This document shows, piece after piece, positions 1 through 12,805 of a stretch of DNA of 64,000 nt (its first letter is position 1; every line of letters starts with the position of its first letter). Origin of the DNA: Cervus elaphus. Taxonomy: Eukaryota; Chordata; Mammalia; Artiodactyla; Cervidae. The stretch lies in the NCBI RefSeq assembly GCF_910594005.1, contig NC_057845.1:3596001-3660000 (forward strand), in the 5' to 3' direction. The position numbers and the translations under genes were made by a program. The notes beneath the pieces were generated by a model that had not been told where the DNA came from, made no database searches, and saw only the letters and a program-made list of their open reading frames with translations.

Positions 1-109
1 GCCATGGCTCCCACTCGGTCCAAACTACAGCAACCAGCATTTTGGAGGTTTCTTAAGGATGAAGAAAAGCCTGAGAAAAAGGCCTGGAGAGCATAAGCTT
101 GGCTTTGGT

Positions 110-137
110 GGGGGCGGGGGGGGGGGGGGGGGCGGGG
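110..137. repeat. poly-G low-complexity tract
   Basis: A G-run with two C interruptions; the longest uninterrupted stretch is 17 G at 116-132. It is a potential G-quadruplex on the plus strand and C-rich in the MRPS6 pre-mRNA. Run length in such tracts is error-prone in assemblies. Confidence 0.9.
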
Positions 138-1189
138 TCGGTGGGGAGGCTCTGTGACTTCCAAGCCCCCCAGTCTTCACCTTCTTTTTACCTCCTCTGC
201 CTTCCCTCTCCTGGTCACACTCGCCCAGCAATCAACTCCAGACAAAAGCACTGGCCGAGATGCAAATGGGCTTGTGCCCACAGCCACAGCTGTGACACTC
301 ATTTCACGCTTATCACCCTGCTGATCTACGCCTGGGGCTGATGTAGGCAAAGACAGCTTCCACTCCCATGCTCCTTATTACATCATGGAAATTTCCACCA
401 AAAGGAAACACCACCACCACAGGGAAGGGGAGGCATGGCTCACAGATAGGCAGGTCTTGCTGCAGCCAACACTCCTGGGTCAGAGCTGAACCTCTGACCT
501 CCACCATCTCCCCCCCAACCCCCTGGGAACCAAGCTGTCCCTCCCCACCACAAGGGAACCAAGCCAGGGTCCAGAACAATCTCCGTCTGCCTCAGCGGCC
601 CAAGTTCATAAAGCAACAGTCCAGCCTGGCTTCTCCACACAGGGGTGCCCTGACCAGTTCCTGGTGGCTGCAGGGCAGAGTCTTTTTCTCACTGATTTAT
701 CTCAGGCAAACTTAACCTGTCAGTGGCCACCGACAATGGGCAAAGCTCAGGAGACAAAAAAGATGAGGCACACATGGCCTTGACCTGAGTCCGACTGAGG
801 AGACAGGTCACAGGGCCGCTGTGCTGGCGGACACGCAGTCTTCAACGACCCACGCACATCTTCTCGTCCTGCCAGGGCTGTGAAGGGATGCAGCGGTTAT
901 GGACACCAACTCCTGGCTGCTGGCGTTTTCTAACCACAGGGGGCCTGAGGAATGACCGTGGGACTTTTTATCCATGAGGAAGTGAGGCTCAGCAACAGCC
1001 TACTTAGGGTTGTAGGTCTGGGCAGCTTCTGATGCCTGCAAGGATCCTTCTCCCGTGACAGCACAGGTCCAGGACAGACTTGTAGAGATGGGAGTGCGGT
1101 TGACAAAACAACCTCAGCACACCCTACCTCCTACTGAAATCCACCATGGAGAGGCCACTCTGAAATTCAGACGAGAGGCTGTTCTAACT

Positions 1190-1436
1190 GTTGTTCAGTT
1201 TTTCAGTCATATCCATTTCTTTGCAACCCCATGGACTGCAGCATACCAGGCTTCCCTGTCCTTCACCATCTCCCAGCTTGCTCAAACTCATGGCCATTAA
1301 GTCGATGATGCCATCCAACCATCTCATCCTCTGTCACCCTCTTCTCCTCCTGCCCTAATCTTTCCCAGCATCAGAGTCTTTTCAAATGAGTTGGGCTGTT
1401 CACATCAGGTGGCCAAAGGATTGGAGCTTCAACATC
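1190..1436 (-). mobile_element. BovB LINE 3'-end fragment
   Basis: Read on the minus strand this matches the 3' end of ruminant BovB: the stretch equivalent to 'gatgagatggttggatggcat', then the tail shared with Bov SINEs (ggggttgcaaagaa...). It is 5' truncated near 1436, as is usual for BovB copies. It could also be annotated as an ART2A-type derivative, which shares this sequence. Confidence 0.8.
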
Positions 1437-2123
1437 AGGGCTGTTCTAAGGAAGGCGCCAGAAGAGGGGCTCCGTGCCTCCAGAGGACTCTGCCCCTCCT
1501 TTGCCCACAATGAGACCATCCACGCGGGCTGCTTGCCCTAAACCAGCTAGGCAGAGTCAGCACAAAGACCCCCAACGTCACAACACATGGTGACTCTTTC
1601 ATCACCTCCATCCTCACAATAAGCTCCTCACTCAAGGAAGTTCAGAATTATGACTTAACTGCCTGGCCTAGACGGGCCCCAAAGCTGACATTCCAATAAG
1701 GGGGAGAAAAAGAAATCAAGTTCTCCAAATAGCTAGTTCTCCCTTTTCCCCATTTACTCTCATCAGTGATTAAGTCAATAAAGTGAACGGATTATTCTGG
1801 AAAAACCCAGTGTAGTAATCTGAAGTCTAATCGTAGTACACATTCCCAGCATCCTCAGACACGCGCTCAGTGGCACCAGGGAAATGGCTCTGCGCGCCAG
1901 GTAGACAGGGTAAGTACTGCCCTCACCTTCAACACAAAACCCAGTGGTGCTGCCACTTTGAGGTGTGTTTTTCCCACATGTGGTTCTAATTACAGGATTA
2001 CTTTATCTGCAAGGTAGACAGGAGCTTCATCCCAGCCTCTCTCCTTTCTACAGAAAAGCACTAGGGTTTTATGCAGCACCAACTTGCAGAAGCAGCAGCC
2101 AGGAGATGATTGATATCAGGCAC

Positions 2124-2361
2124 GGAGAGAAAGGGGCTTCCCTGGTGGCTCAGATGGTAGAGAATCTATCTGAAACGCAGGAGACCTGGGTTCGATCCCT
2201 GGGTCGGGAAGATCCCCTGGAGAAGGGAATGGCTACCTACTCCAGGATTCTGGCCTGGAGAATCCCATGGACAAAGGAGCCTGGCGGGCTAGAGTCTATG
2301 GGGTCACAAGGAGTCAGACAGGACTGACTGACTAACACTTTAACTTTCAAGGAGAGAAAGG
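2124..2361 (+). mobile_element. Bov-tA type SINE with target-site duplication
   Basis: SINE body at about 2135-2350 in forward orientation: the tRNA-derived head (cttccctggtggctcagatgg), a B-box-like ggttcgatccc, and the BovB-derived tail ending in gactgactaacac. It is flanked by an 11-bp direct repeat ggagagaaagg at 2124-2134 and 2351-2361, marking an L1/BovB-type insertion. Confidence 0.9.
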
Positions 2362-5261
2362 GAAAAAAACGGTCCAGTACATGAGTGCATTTCCCATCAC
2401 AGAGCCCATGTTCCAAAGCTGGAGGAACAGAGGAGCCGTCTCGTGGGCAGAACTGCCCACGTGGTCTTGAAGGTGATAATTCACCCTCCTGGGTATTTCT
2501 GAAGACACTCGCTACAAAGCTCTCCACTACGAAACACCACAGAGACCAGAGAAGACTCCATCAACAAGGGCTTCTCCAGGATGGGCTGAGCCCAGCGCCG
2601 CTACCAGGACACTCCAGCCCAGCCCAGTTTCTCGAGGGAGCCAGCAGCCCTGAGTGTCCTTTCGGCTCCTCCTGTCTAGGAGACGAGCCCGGGGACCACT
2701 CAGTCACCTCCCAACTCAAGGCTCAGCTGGCTGCCAGCCCCCGGCCCACACAAGGGGCGGAGGGAAGAAACGTGCCTTCCTGCCATGCTCTTGTGTGGAA
2801 AGGGTGTATTTGGTTTTCATTTCACTTTTGTCTTCACCCTGCATTTACAAGTTTTCTAGAAAAAGTGCCTGCTTGAATGTGAGCTATGTTCTTTGTCTGT
2901 CTCTCTCAGACACAGCCACACACGCGCTCACCGCCTCCCCTTCCCCCGGCAGACGGGTGGAAATTTCCACTGCAGCGCAGCCGCTCACAGAGAGTGGGGT
3001 GGGCGAGGGGCGGGGGAGCGGGCTCTGCAGCGCGCAGCCTCGTCAAGCCTTTCTGAAGAGCAGAAAGAGACCCAAGCGAACGCCACAGCCCAGAGTGCAT
3101 GGGCTAAAGCTTGCTGGACTCAGGCTTCCCTGAGGCAGGGGACTGTTCGCCTTCAAACCACCCTCTGTGTGGAAAAGCCCCCGTTTCTTTTGGTATCTAT
3201 GGGGTCTCGTACATTTGAAAAACCATTAAACCTGCTGCAGGATGCTTACACGTCTTGGGACACTGCCACCGAAAAAGCAAGCGAGGCCAGAGCAGCCCTG
3301 CCTCGAAACCCGTCGTGAAGCACCTCTACACACGAGAACGGGGTCAGGATGCTGGCCTGGGCCTGACGCTGGCCGCAAAGTGCAAAAACATGGAAACGTG
3401 AGCCAATGGGAAAACTACAGGGGAGCATCAATCTCCTCGAGAGAGAGAGGGTGCCAGCGCTCCTGGAGGATGCTGCAGACACATTTGGGGAGCGAGTCAG
3501 TAAAATTCCACTGATTCACCACAGGGCCAGTTATTTTTACCGCTCTGCTTACCCGTAAGTAGAAGGGCATCTTATATGTAGGCCAGCAGATCTCTGCTGT
3601 GAGCACCTACTCACCTCTCACAGCAGATGAGAACAGAGAAGAAGGGGCAGAGCGGCGGGAAAAGCCTCCCTGCCGGCTTAAGCATTCAGACACACGCGCT
3701 GGAGGCGGCCCAGCAGCACTGCAGTGAGATCAGACGGGGCAGAAGGCAGTCAAAGCCAACCGGGGCGTGGGGGGGGAGGAGTTCTTTTACACATGAGCAC
3801 AGGCCCGATGCTGCCATATGGACCAGGGTTTCTTCTAAGGTTCCCTGTCCCACATGAGAAACCGCTCTGCGTCTCAGTCCAGCCCCATCTAGTGGAAAGA
3901 GAGCCTTAAGCAAGGCTGTATGGCCCAGCAGGAAGACGCCGTGCTGCTGCTGCAGGCAGAGGGTGAGGACAGATGCCAGGCCCTGGCACGGTACCTGCCC
4001 TTCTGGACAAGGGTCTAAACGAGCACTTACCCCCGTGGCTCCCTTCTGAGTATGTCATGCTGCACCCTTTTAGACACCAAGGAACACAGTTAAGAATTTT
4101 CCACAACACCAAACTTGCATTTCCCAGAAAGTCAACATGGATACAAAGGTGAGCATGTGAAGGCACGTAGGAAAGAGAACGGGGGCCCCTCCTGAGAGAC
4201 CCAGGCAAAGCCCGAGCTGGGACTAAATCCCAGGCCTTCTCAGACCTTCCCCACCCCACCCCCTCCACCCAGCTCTTAACCATGCTCCCGCCAGGGGGTT
4301 CTAGACACTGCCTGGTGAAACAGGGCTGGGGGGCCAGGGGGCCAGGGGGCTGGGGGCTGGGGCTGGAAGCAGCCATCTAGAGAGCTGGTCCAGGAGACCC
4401 AGATTCCCCAGCCATCCCACCCGGGCCAACAGAGACAGGGCATCTGGTCAACGCCTCTCTGTTCCTAATTTCACATCACCGGGGGACAAAAATGACGTGT
4501 CCAACTCCACTGACCCTCAGAGATGATGAGTTTAAAACTAAGTTCCTATGGATCAGCCTGGGGAACTTAACCATCAAGTTGTTCCAGTGGGAAAATAGGT
4601 CCCCAGCTATAAACAATAAACTTACAAATCCCTGGAATGTAACCTGCTTCCAAAGTCAGTACTAAGTTAATATTTGGAATACAATGATTACATTTTGGGG
4701 GCCATAAACTGGTAGTATACTTGATACTATAATAAACACTGGCTACCACCTCCTCCTTTTGGAAAACTTCCCAAATAACCTAAAGAACCCCTACCTCTCC
4801 CACCTAAGTACTCTCTCATTCTTCTTTCAGGCCTACTGGGCACATGTGCAGTAGGGGTGCGGATTTGGGGGAAGGAGGTGAGGATGGGAGGCGATCGGTC
4901 AACATGAGGGAAGTAAGTGGAAGAGGGACAGCTGGCAGTCAGCCCGGCTGGGGGGACCCTTCCATGCTCGGCCCCTGCCCTGACGATGCACCCTTAGCTG
5001 GAGCCCAGGTTAGCAATAGGCAGGCAAGTCCTCAATTCAACTGAAAACTCCCTGAGATGAGGAACCACAACGATCACAAGAACCATCTTGAGACCTAGGA
5101 AGACCACTAGGATGTATCACTTCTTCCCACAAAACATAAAGGCAACAAGCCGTAAGACCCACAACAAGGCAACACAGCATGGATTCTGGGGGGCATCAGG
5201 GCTCACTCGTCAACTGGCCAAAAACCTGGCTCTCACATATCAACTTCAGGATTCAAATCAG

Positions 5262-5473
5262 CACGTGCGCGCTCAGTCGTGCCTGACTCTTTGTGACCCC
5301 GTGGACTGCAGCCCGTCAGGCTCCCCTGTCCATGCGATTCCCCAAGCAAGAATGCTGGGGTCGGTTGCCACGTCCTCCTGCAGCGGATCTTCCCAACCCA
5401 GGGATCAGAACTGTATCTCCTGCATCTCCTGCACTGGCAGGCAGATTCTTTACCACTGAGCCACAGGGCCCCA
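5262..5473 (-). mobile_element. Bov-tA type SINE
   Basis: Nearly full-length copy in reverse orientation: it begins with the complement of the tail (gctcagtcgtgcctgactctttgtgacc) and ends with the complement of the tRNA-like head (tctttaccactgagccaca). It is moderately diverged, and I see no clear target-site duplication. Confidence 0.85.
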
Positions 5474-6051
5474 CGAAAATTACAGATACATTTCAGACAC
5501 AGATACAGGCCTCCGGGGTTGTTTGAAGAGACAAAAACTTATGAACACTGATACACGCGTAACAGACAAGTCCGCTGTTTCTTCCCAAGCACTTCATGAA
5601 CGCGAGCCGTGAGCACACCTCACACACCCTGCACACAGTCTGCTAAGCACCCGTCTGTAACGCCTCCTCTGGCTGCGCCAGTGCACAGAATGAACTCTCC
5701 GAGTGAACACCATCCCACTGCAAGTGCCGCTGGGGTCAAGGACGACGGTAGGACTGGCTGCAGGGAACCGCGCACCAGAGCGCAATGACGCTCCCCACCA
5801 CAGACGTCTGGTGTCACTCAATTCTACATCTCCAACCCACGGACTCCAGACGACAGGAGCCTCCCATCTCATTTCCAAGAGCCACTGTGAAGAGTATCAG
5901 TGAGTGTTACAAAAACAAAAGAAACGTGGTCAAGTAAAATTGACAAATGGAGGCATCTTACGAAGGGGATTCTCACCATTTATACGCTAACGTATAATGT
6001 CAAGTTCTGGAAGGATTAGATCATGCAAGGTTTCCCGTCTTTTTTTAAACA

Positions 6052-6158
6052 AACAAACCTAGTAACATGTGGAATCTTAGTTCCCCGACCAGGGATCAAA
6101 CCCTCGCCCCCTGCACTAGAGGCACAGTCTTAACCACTGGACCAGCAGCGAAGTCCCC
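6052..6158 (-). mobile_element. CHR-type tRNA-derived SINE fragment
   Basis: On the minus strand this reads ggggacttcgctgctggtcc, then ggttaagactgtgcctctagtg and ggtttgatccctggtcgggg. This is the head and promoter region of the cetartiodactyl CHR SINEs, which are older than Bov-tA. The 3' body is missing. Confidence 0.75.
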
Positions 6159-6454
6159 GCCTCCCCCACCCCTTTCTGTAAGGCTTCCCACGTCTGACTG
6201 ATTGCACACAGCCTCCATTTTTGGTGGCACGTATCTCTATCACTAGAGTTTCAGAGACCACACTTTGGAAAACATTACCTCAAACAAACAAATCCCACAT
6301 ACTGCTTTATCCTCAGCAAAGCAAGCTTAAAAAATACTAACAGCCCCCTCCCCCTGCCCAGGGCTGGGAAACAGCTTTCTGTGGTGATGTGAAACAGACA
6401 CAGTCTGATACACTTTCAGCATGTTACTTCTCGTTTCCTGAAGAGTTTGAAAGT

Positions 6455-6480
6455 AAAAACAAACAAACAAACAAACAAAC
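6455..6480. repeat. (AAAC)n microsatellite
   Basis: About six tandem aaac/caaa units, followed by a C-rich stretch (6482-6500). Confidence 0.9.
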
Positions 6481-6835
6481 TCCGCCCCCCCCCACCCCCC
6501 AGAAATAAAGTCCTTAACTATAAATGAACCATGTGACTCCACAGAGTCCCCGGTGGGCACAGGCTCCGTGACAGGAACCCGGGATGTGCAGCTGGTGTCG
6601 TCAGCAGCTCTGGCTTAGTTTCAGGTGAGCTCTTTCCAGAGCTGAATTTATTCTACCCATGAAGACGACAGAGAGTTACCTACCCCAGCACGGCACACAG
6701 AGGCCCAGAAACTCAGTAGCGAGTCAGCGCTGTAGTTCTCAGAGCGTGCTCCACGGCACCCTGAGAAGCGAATTCTAGGATGCTGGCTGCACCAGCCCTA
6801 GACAAGGTCAGACTCCTCCACGTGGAAAGGGGTCT

Positions 6836-6945
6836 GTGCTGGGCTTAGCTGCTCGGTCGTGCCAGACTCTTTGTGACCCACGGACTCGAGTCCACTGGGC
6901 TCCCCTGTCCATGGGGACTCTCCAGGCAGGGCTGCCATGCCGTCC
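6836..6945 (-). mobile_element. Bov-tA SINE 3'-half fragment
   Basis: The complement of the BovB-derived tail is recognisable (gctcggtcgtgccagactctttgtgaccc, then ctcccctgtccatgggga and ctccaggcaggg). The tRNA-like head is absent. Confidence 0.8.
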
Positions 6946-7589
6946 TCACCAGGGTGAGAGCCCTGCGCGTGGAAAGGCGCGGGAGGAAAGCACTCCTACA
7001 GCACTCTGCAGCAGGTACTAAGGAGGAAACTGCCTCCTCTCCCTGGTCAGCACCTCTCACCACAGAACCTCACTAATGAGCCTTGGCCAAGTTTTATCAG
7101 CTTCTCTTAAAAAAAAGAGGGGGGGGGAGTTGGCAAAAGGATTCATAGCCTGGCTATTAAGACCAAACTCCTTTTCGGTTAAGCTAAACAAAAAATTCAC
7201 ACACACAATGTCCATCACTCACTGCTGTTATGATGGTGGAGAGGAATAAGCCACTGTGCATTTCCTGTTGCCTAGCAACACCTCAGGCACGCTTTCAGAG
7301 GTGTTCTCCAGAAGCTGAACACAAGCACAGAACAAGGGGAAGCAGTCAAAAGGTGGCACGTGCCGTCCGTGCCAATCTTGGCAGGAGGTTTGCAGGCAGG
7401 GAGGCACAGCCGGGGTGAGGTGAGACGCCCCCTGGGCCCGTCGCATGCATCGCACCTGCACAAGGCCGCGTGCCCACGCAATGCAGAGCGGTGTCATACG
7501 GCACGCAGCGCTGTCCACAGAGCGCATCTTTCGAGGCCATCCCGTTCCACCCCTGTGGCAACATGGATGGGAGAACAACCACCTGGGTT

Positions 7590-7700
7590 CCTTCTAGAGA
7601 AGCTGAGTGACCTGGTCTGGGCCACACAGCTAGGAGAGCCAGAATTAAATCTAGTCCTGGGCTTTCCCAGCAAAGCTAAAAACTGATTCCTGGGTCTCCA
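7590..7700 (-). mobile_element. MIR-like fragment
   Basis: The string gtgacctggtctgggccacacagctaggagagccagaattaaatc resembles the antisense MIR core (gtgacttgcccaaggtcacacagctag...). Divergence is as expected for an ancient mammal-wide element, so the boundaries are approximate. Confidence 0.6.
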
Positions 7701-8392
7701 CCAACCTACTTCTACAAAATGCAACAATGTAATATTCTTCCTCCAAACCAGAAACCCAGGGCAAAACTTTAGAGACCTGTCAAACCAACCCAACAAACAA
7801 AATGACCTCAGAGAATTTCTGCAAAGATAGTTACTGCTATAAAATCGAACCCTTGACATGTTTGAGGAACTTGCTATATACTACATGAAAAAAAAAAAAA
7901 AAAATCCCATTACAAAATATTGTGATTAAAATTGGCTGGAGTAGGTAAAACCATTCTTCTACTGGGGATTCTAAGTTCTGGTTATATACATTGGTATGAA
8001 GAAGCGCATCTTGCTTCCTACCTGCAGTCTTTGTAATTGCAAAGGAAGTGCTGAGTAGGTGGACAGCACGTCACTCAATGAGGTGTTTTAAAGGCAAATG
8101 TTAAAGAACTGTCAGGGGAAGACTGCTTACGCTGACAAGAAAGGGTTCCCACAATCAAAGGCTTATGAATGTGTTTCCACTGGCATGCCTCCTTCGGGGC
8201 TCTGGTTAGTTCACTGTGGGTGAGCATACATGCATCCCATTTGCAACAGAACACCGCTGGGGTCCACCACCCGCATGCCACCCAGCACAACGGGGTGGGG
8301 CTGTGAGCATCTGGTCACCTCTGAGATGCGCTCCACAACGCTCCCGATGGAGCCCATCAGAGGCACGGGTCCCAGACCCGAGGAGGACTTAC

Positions 8393-8532
8393 CCTCCCCT
8401 GGTGTGCCGCTGACTGTGGGCCGACATCTTGTAGGGAAGCGCGCGCTCGCCCAGGTTCTCCAGGCTCCTCACCACCGCCCCTCTGTCCATCAGGGCTTCC
8501 AGCGTCCGCTTCAAGGCCGCAGCAGTCTCAGG
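8393..8532 (-). CDS. MRPS6: Mitochondrial ribosomal protein S6 (bS6m), coding exon 2
   Basis: MRPS6 is a structural protein of the mitochondrial 28S (small) ribosomal subunit, the homologue of bacterial S6, working in mitochondrial translation. This 140-nt exon encodes about 46 2/3 codons beginning PETAAALKRTLEALMDRG and ending in SAHSQRHTRGG, the central part of the S6 fold. Both splice sites are visible on the minus strand: a long pyrimidine tract ending in CAG before CCTGAG (acceptor at 8534-8533), and GG followed by GTAAGT (donor at 8392-8391). The exon starts in phase 0, matching exon 1, and ends after two bases of a Gly codon, so exon 3 must begin with the last base of that codon. Exon 3 is not in the window. 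The frame is intact and the local sequence is close to what I recall for mammalian MRPS6. Identification is confident from the spliced product with 56345-56389. Confidence 0.95.
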
Positions 8533-11529
8533 CTGGGTTTTGTTTTGGTTTTTAAAAAGAAGAAGAAAAAAAAAAAACAGACACACATGAGAATCAGTGT
8601 AAGAAGCAGAATGATTAAAGTTTGGTCAGTTCCGATCGTAACAGCTCTATTGGAAGGGATCTTTGGGTAAAATTAACGGAAACTATTTTTGGCTAACTTA
8701 AAGTTTAAAAAAAAGAGAGAGAAAGAAAGACACATTTATTGTAAGGATACAAATAGCTCACAGATATGGAGGAAAATCTGGAGAGGCAGGCCTCGGAGAG
8801 TTCAGGGACCACAGCAGCTCCAGGGGTCTGGGAGGCAGGGACTAACCAGTGGCTTCTTCAGAGCACCTTGGCCAGGGTGAGTCAGCACCAGTCACTGCCA
8901 GTCCTTGCAGACCAGGACTCAACATTCAAACTCCAGGGAAAGCGCATCCTCTCGGCAGGACGCTTGGAACGGCCATCCCACCAGAACTACAGACAGCCAG
9001 GGGGGGAAGGGGCTGTCTCCCAAAGAAAAAGTAAGAGACTGTAAACCAAAACGGGGAAAGGTGAGTAAGACCCAATCTCTGTCCGCACGGAGCTTACAAT
9101 CTAATGAAGACATAAACACAAAAAAAAACCCACATTAAGAAGACCAGAGGGCAGGACACAGAAGTGACACGGGGACCAAAGAGCTCGTGAAAAGAGAAAG
9201 CACACGCAGCTGGAACAAGGGTTCCACGAAGGAAAGAGGTCTTGACGGGAGCCCTGAAAAACGACGACGGCAGACGCAAGCACACACCAAGCGGGCGCTG
9301 AGCAGAGGAGCAGCGACAGCAGGCGACAGCCAGGAGCCCATCGGGGGAAGTCCAGGACGAGGCGGGGCTCAGAGAGGAAGACTGCAGTTTGGGTCCAAGT
9401 ACAGAAACAACTAATACCTGTTACCGAGACCCAAAATTCAAACGATAAGAAACTCCATCATCCAGAGATAAAAGACTTTCAACAGTGTGGTGAATTTCTT
9501 TTCCAATATCTGTGCATATGTATATACCAAAAGCTTTTGAAAGAAGAGACACTTCACAGGGGTAAACTTAAGAAGACACAACTAAATAAATGAAGGTGGA
9601 AAATGGGGGAAGAGACGAGGCCAAAGAGAGGCCCCAAACATGGTAGCTGGGAGAACGGGGTCACTGTTAACAGCTAAGGGAACAGCTGACCTCTCAAGAT
9701 GTAAGCATTCAGCTGAAAACAACAGGGCTGGCTAGGATTACACGTTTCACCATCATCGGCAGAGCGGGGCTACCTGAGACCTGGGAGCAGAGAGGGCACG
9801 AGAGAGGGCATGGGGGGGAGCAGGAGAGACCAACAACAGAGCCTCAGGAAGCACAGACAGGCGGCGGCTAAGACGAGGATTCCACGTGAGAGAAGCAAAG
9901 AGCAACAGGGAAACCAGACCGGCCTTGTCACAGAAACCAAGGGAACAGGCAGCTGCCAGAGAAACCGCATGGAGAAGAAGGAAAGGCCACAGTACGGGGA
10001 CCACACGGTCACTCAGCAATCTTGCCAGAAGCTGCTCTGCCAAGGTAGAGACGTGACGGAAAGAGAAAGCACCAGAGTCTGAGGGGCAAGCAAATTTGAG
10101 CAGTGTTTGAGGAGAGAGAAAACAACAAGCAAGCCAGCAGTTAAAGGGAATGAACCAGCCAAAGGATAACAAGATGGATGTTTTTATTCATTGCCAACAC
10201 GATGTGCTGCATAACTGCTATATGACCTGGTCTGGTGTTCTACTGTTACATATATTTAATCTTCATCAGGACCAAAAAAAAAAGGGAGAAAGGAGGTTTA
10301 CAGACTTGGCAATCGGGCTGTTGAGAGATGTCCTGACTTGGAGACCATGCGGCCAATGACAACTGGAGAGCCTGATGCGAAGAAAAGGAGCACTGAGGAA
10401 GCCGAGTCAGGGAAGAAGGCCAGAGGACGAGGAGCACGAGTCAGACACGCGTGAAGGAACGCCAGCAAAGACATCCCGAAATGCAGGAGTGAGCTTCAGA
10501 AAAGGCTACCTTCCCGCGGCTTGTTTTGGATCAAATGAAAAGAAAACTGCAGAAAAAGCTTAAAGTGTACATCCTGGTAATTGAAGAAAACCCACCACGC
10601 ACCTGTGTAATTTCTTTCTGACAAATACTGCTAAAATGCTATGAATGCACTGAGTGTTAGTTCAAGGTTTAGAAATAAAATTTCTACTTGAATTTCGTAC
10701 TGTAGCCCACTAGGGATTTTTTTTTTTAATTCCTACTAATGAAAATTATGTGTATTTACATATTTAACCAACCTTATGATAAACAAATTTCCTTGGAGGA
10801 AAAAAGGGGCCAAAATCTCCTTGTGTTAACACTGGGTAAAAATCTATGGCACTTTCTCCATAGACATTTTTATATCGCTCTAATCAAGTGGAGTCTAAAT
10901 TCTTCTCACATTTCATTAGTTCACAGACATTTCCATATTCTGCAGAAACCTCATATCTAACAGGAGGGTAATATTTCACTTCATTAAAAATGCTATTTCT
11001 TGACTTGGTATTACATCAATTAACTTATGATAAGGTAGATGAACAGTCTATACAAATTAAGAATGGGTAAGGGAAACACACACACACTCTCTCTGACTAA
11101 TTACAGTCTTCTGACTAGCTACTCAAATCATAAATTTTAATTCAGTTTTGCCTGATTAGAAAGGAATATATCTCAATCCCTCTTGCCTTGTTTAAAATCC
11201 GATTGAAGAGTTTACAGTATGAAACATGGAGCACCTCTTCTGAAGTAAGAGCTTGTAAAATCAAAGATTTTCTTCTGTCCAAAAAAGGGGAAAGGCTACC
11301 TAACAAGAATGTAGCTCAGTAAATCAAAACACACTCTAACTTTGGCACATCAAGGTCAAATGGCCAAATGGCAGACTATTTGAATGGCCACATTCATTTC
11401 ACTGTAATTCATGTTACCAAAAGTTAAAAAAAAAAAAAAAAAAAAGATGGAGGAGGGGTTAAGTCTTCCTGTTTGTGAAGAGAATTGCTCAACTTGTCCT
11501 ATATACCTGCCTCATCAACTTGAAGTCAA

Positions 11530-11722
11530 CTGTCAGCAAACCAGAGCCTGAGGGCTAAATCTCAGCACACTAGAATTGCAAATAAAGTTTTAGTGGCACA
11601 TAGTCAGCTCAGGCATTTTACACAGTGTCCATGGCTGCTTCCATGCTAAAAGCAGACTTGAAATTACAGCCGAGACTGTATGACCTGCAAAGTGGAAAGT
11701 AATCTGGCCGACCTCTGCTCTA
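11530..11722 (-). mobile_element. hAT-Charlie (MER1-group-like) DNA transposon remnant
   Basis: It contains gtcagcaaaccagagcctgagggc at one end, gcaaataaagttttagtggcacatag inside, and tctggccgacctctgctc at the other. These fit a MER1-group non-autonomous element with gtcggcaaac-type inverted ends. It is the same family as 50848-51105, in the opposite orientation. Confidence 0.6.
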
Positions 11723-12374
11723 CAGTGTTACTGGGTTGAGGGGACGCGGGCAAGGCCTCAACCTCCTCTCCCTAAAATGTACGGCAGCCAACGTGGTGAG
11801 CCTGGGCCTCTGAGCTCCAGACCGTGGGTCCCCCAGGGATGGGTCCTCAGCTGGACACACCGGGCACCAACGTGCTGAGGGACATCAGCCTCACTGCACA
11901 GAGCACGCCGGGATACAGACGGGATTCTGCAAAATCCACCTCTCCATCCACCGCTCCTCATCTAATCAACCCATGAGCCCAGGCATCCAACTTTCCTCAT
12001 TTGGTGAAACTCAGAAGCCTATTAAAATAAAAATGTTAGGCTTCTTTAAAAAAAAAAATTCTGTTCAACAAAGCACAATGTTCAATTTGTTTAAAAAAAA
12101 AAACAAAAAAACATATGGTCTACAGGAAGCACGGGACCTCGCTGGCGTAATTCTCATTTACAGGCTTCTGAACCCTTTAGTTCCAACTATTCCAAGAGAG
12201 GTTGTGCACGCATGCTTCTTGCGGGCTTCTCTCACCCTATCTGAAAGCAGCTCCTTGAGACTTTCCTCCAACCCACCATATGTCAATGAAACACAGTTCT
12301 GTTATGGCACAGATTGGAAAGCCGAAAACGTTCACTTGAGAAAAAGAAAAAAATATGGAAAAGAAACAGTGAAT

Positions 12375-12510
12375 GAATGTGAATGGGAACTAGAAAAACT
12401 GAATTCCAGTCATAGTTCCTTCACTAATGCTACGCAACTCTGGATAAATTATTAGAATCTATCCATCTTAAAGCTGTGCCTCAGTTTCCTCAGGTGCTAA
12501 CTTATACTGG
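12375..12510 (+). mobile_element. MIR-like fragment
   Basis: The sense MIR pattern is recognisable: cactaatgctacgcaactctggataa... then ctgtgcctcagtttcctcagg. It is strongly diverged and the ends are approximate. Confidence 0.55.
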
Positions 12511-12711
12511 CTCTCAACAAATTTTCTGTCTCTGTTAAGTTTCACACAAACAATATTTATGCCACAATTCTCAAAATATCCTGGGGGCACATAAAAATTT
12601 TGTTTTTGTTTTTTTTAACCAAGTCTTTTCTCTCAATGTTCCTCCTTCTGATATCCTTATCACCCAGAGGTGCCCATCCCAATCCCGGACTTTTTATGTG
12701 GTTCTCCCTCT

Positions 12712-12805
12712 TGCCTGAAGAATCCATGGAGAGAGGAGCCTGGCAGGCTACAGTCCATGGGGTAGCAAAGAGTCCGACACAACTGAACAACTATCACTCA
12801 CTCCA
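12712..12805 (+). mobile_element. Bov-tA SINE 3' fragment
   Basis: Only the BovB-derived tail is present: gaatccatggagagaggagcc, tggcaggctacagtccatgg, then gagtccgacacaactgaac. It is 5' truncated. Confidence 0.85.

Larger units (their letters stand above)
1..8392 (-). other. MRPS6: MRPS6 intron 2 (partial, runs off the left edge)
   Basis: Sequence downstream, on the minus strand, of the exon 2 splice donor. I searched both strands for the expected third MRPS6 coding exon (a YFLVDFY-like start and a Lys-rich C-terminus) and did not find it, so it should lie left of the window. Apart from the repeats listed separately, long stretches (about 140-1190, 1437-2123, 2362-5261, 5474-6050, 6946-8392) show no recognisable gene. 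They contain only short chance open frames in GC-rich intronic DNA. A faint MIR-like piece may lie at about 960-1040. Confidence 0.8.

Noticed and set aside
1..8392. Possible third coding exon of MRPS6
   Set aside because: No frame resembling the expected C-terminal part with a fitting acceptor was found, so it should lie beyond the left edge.
11973..12455. 160-codon plus-strand open frame
   Set aside because: Contains A-runs translated as Lys stretches and ends in a MIR-like repeat; no domain is recognisable.
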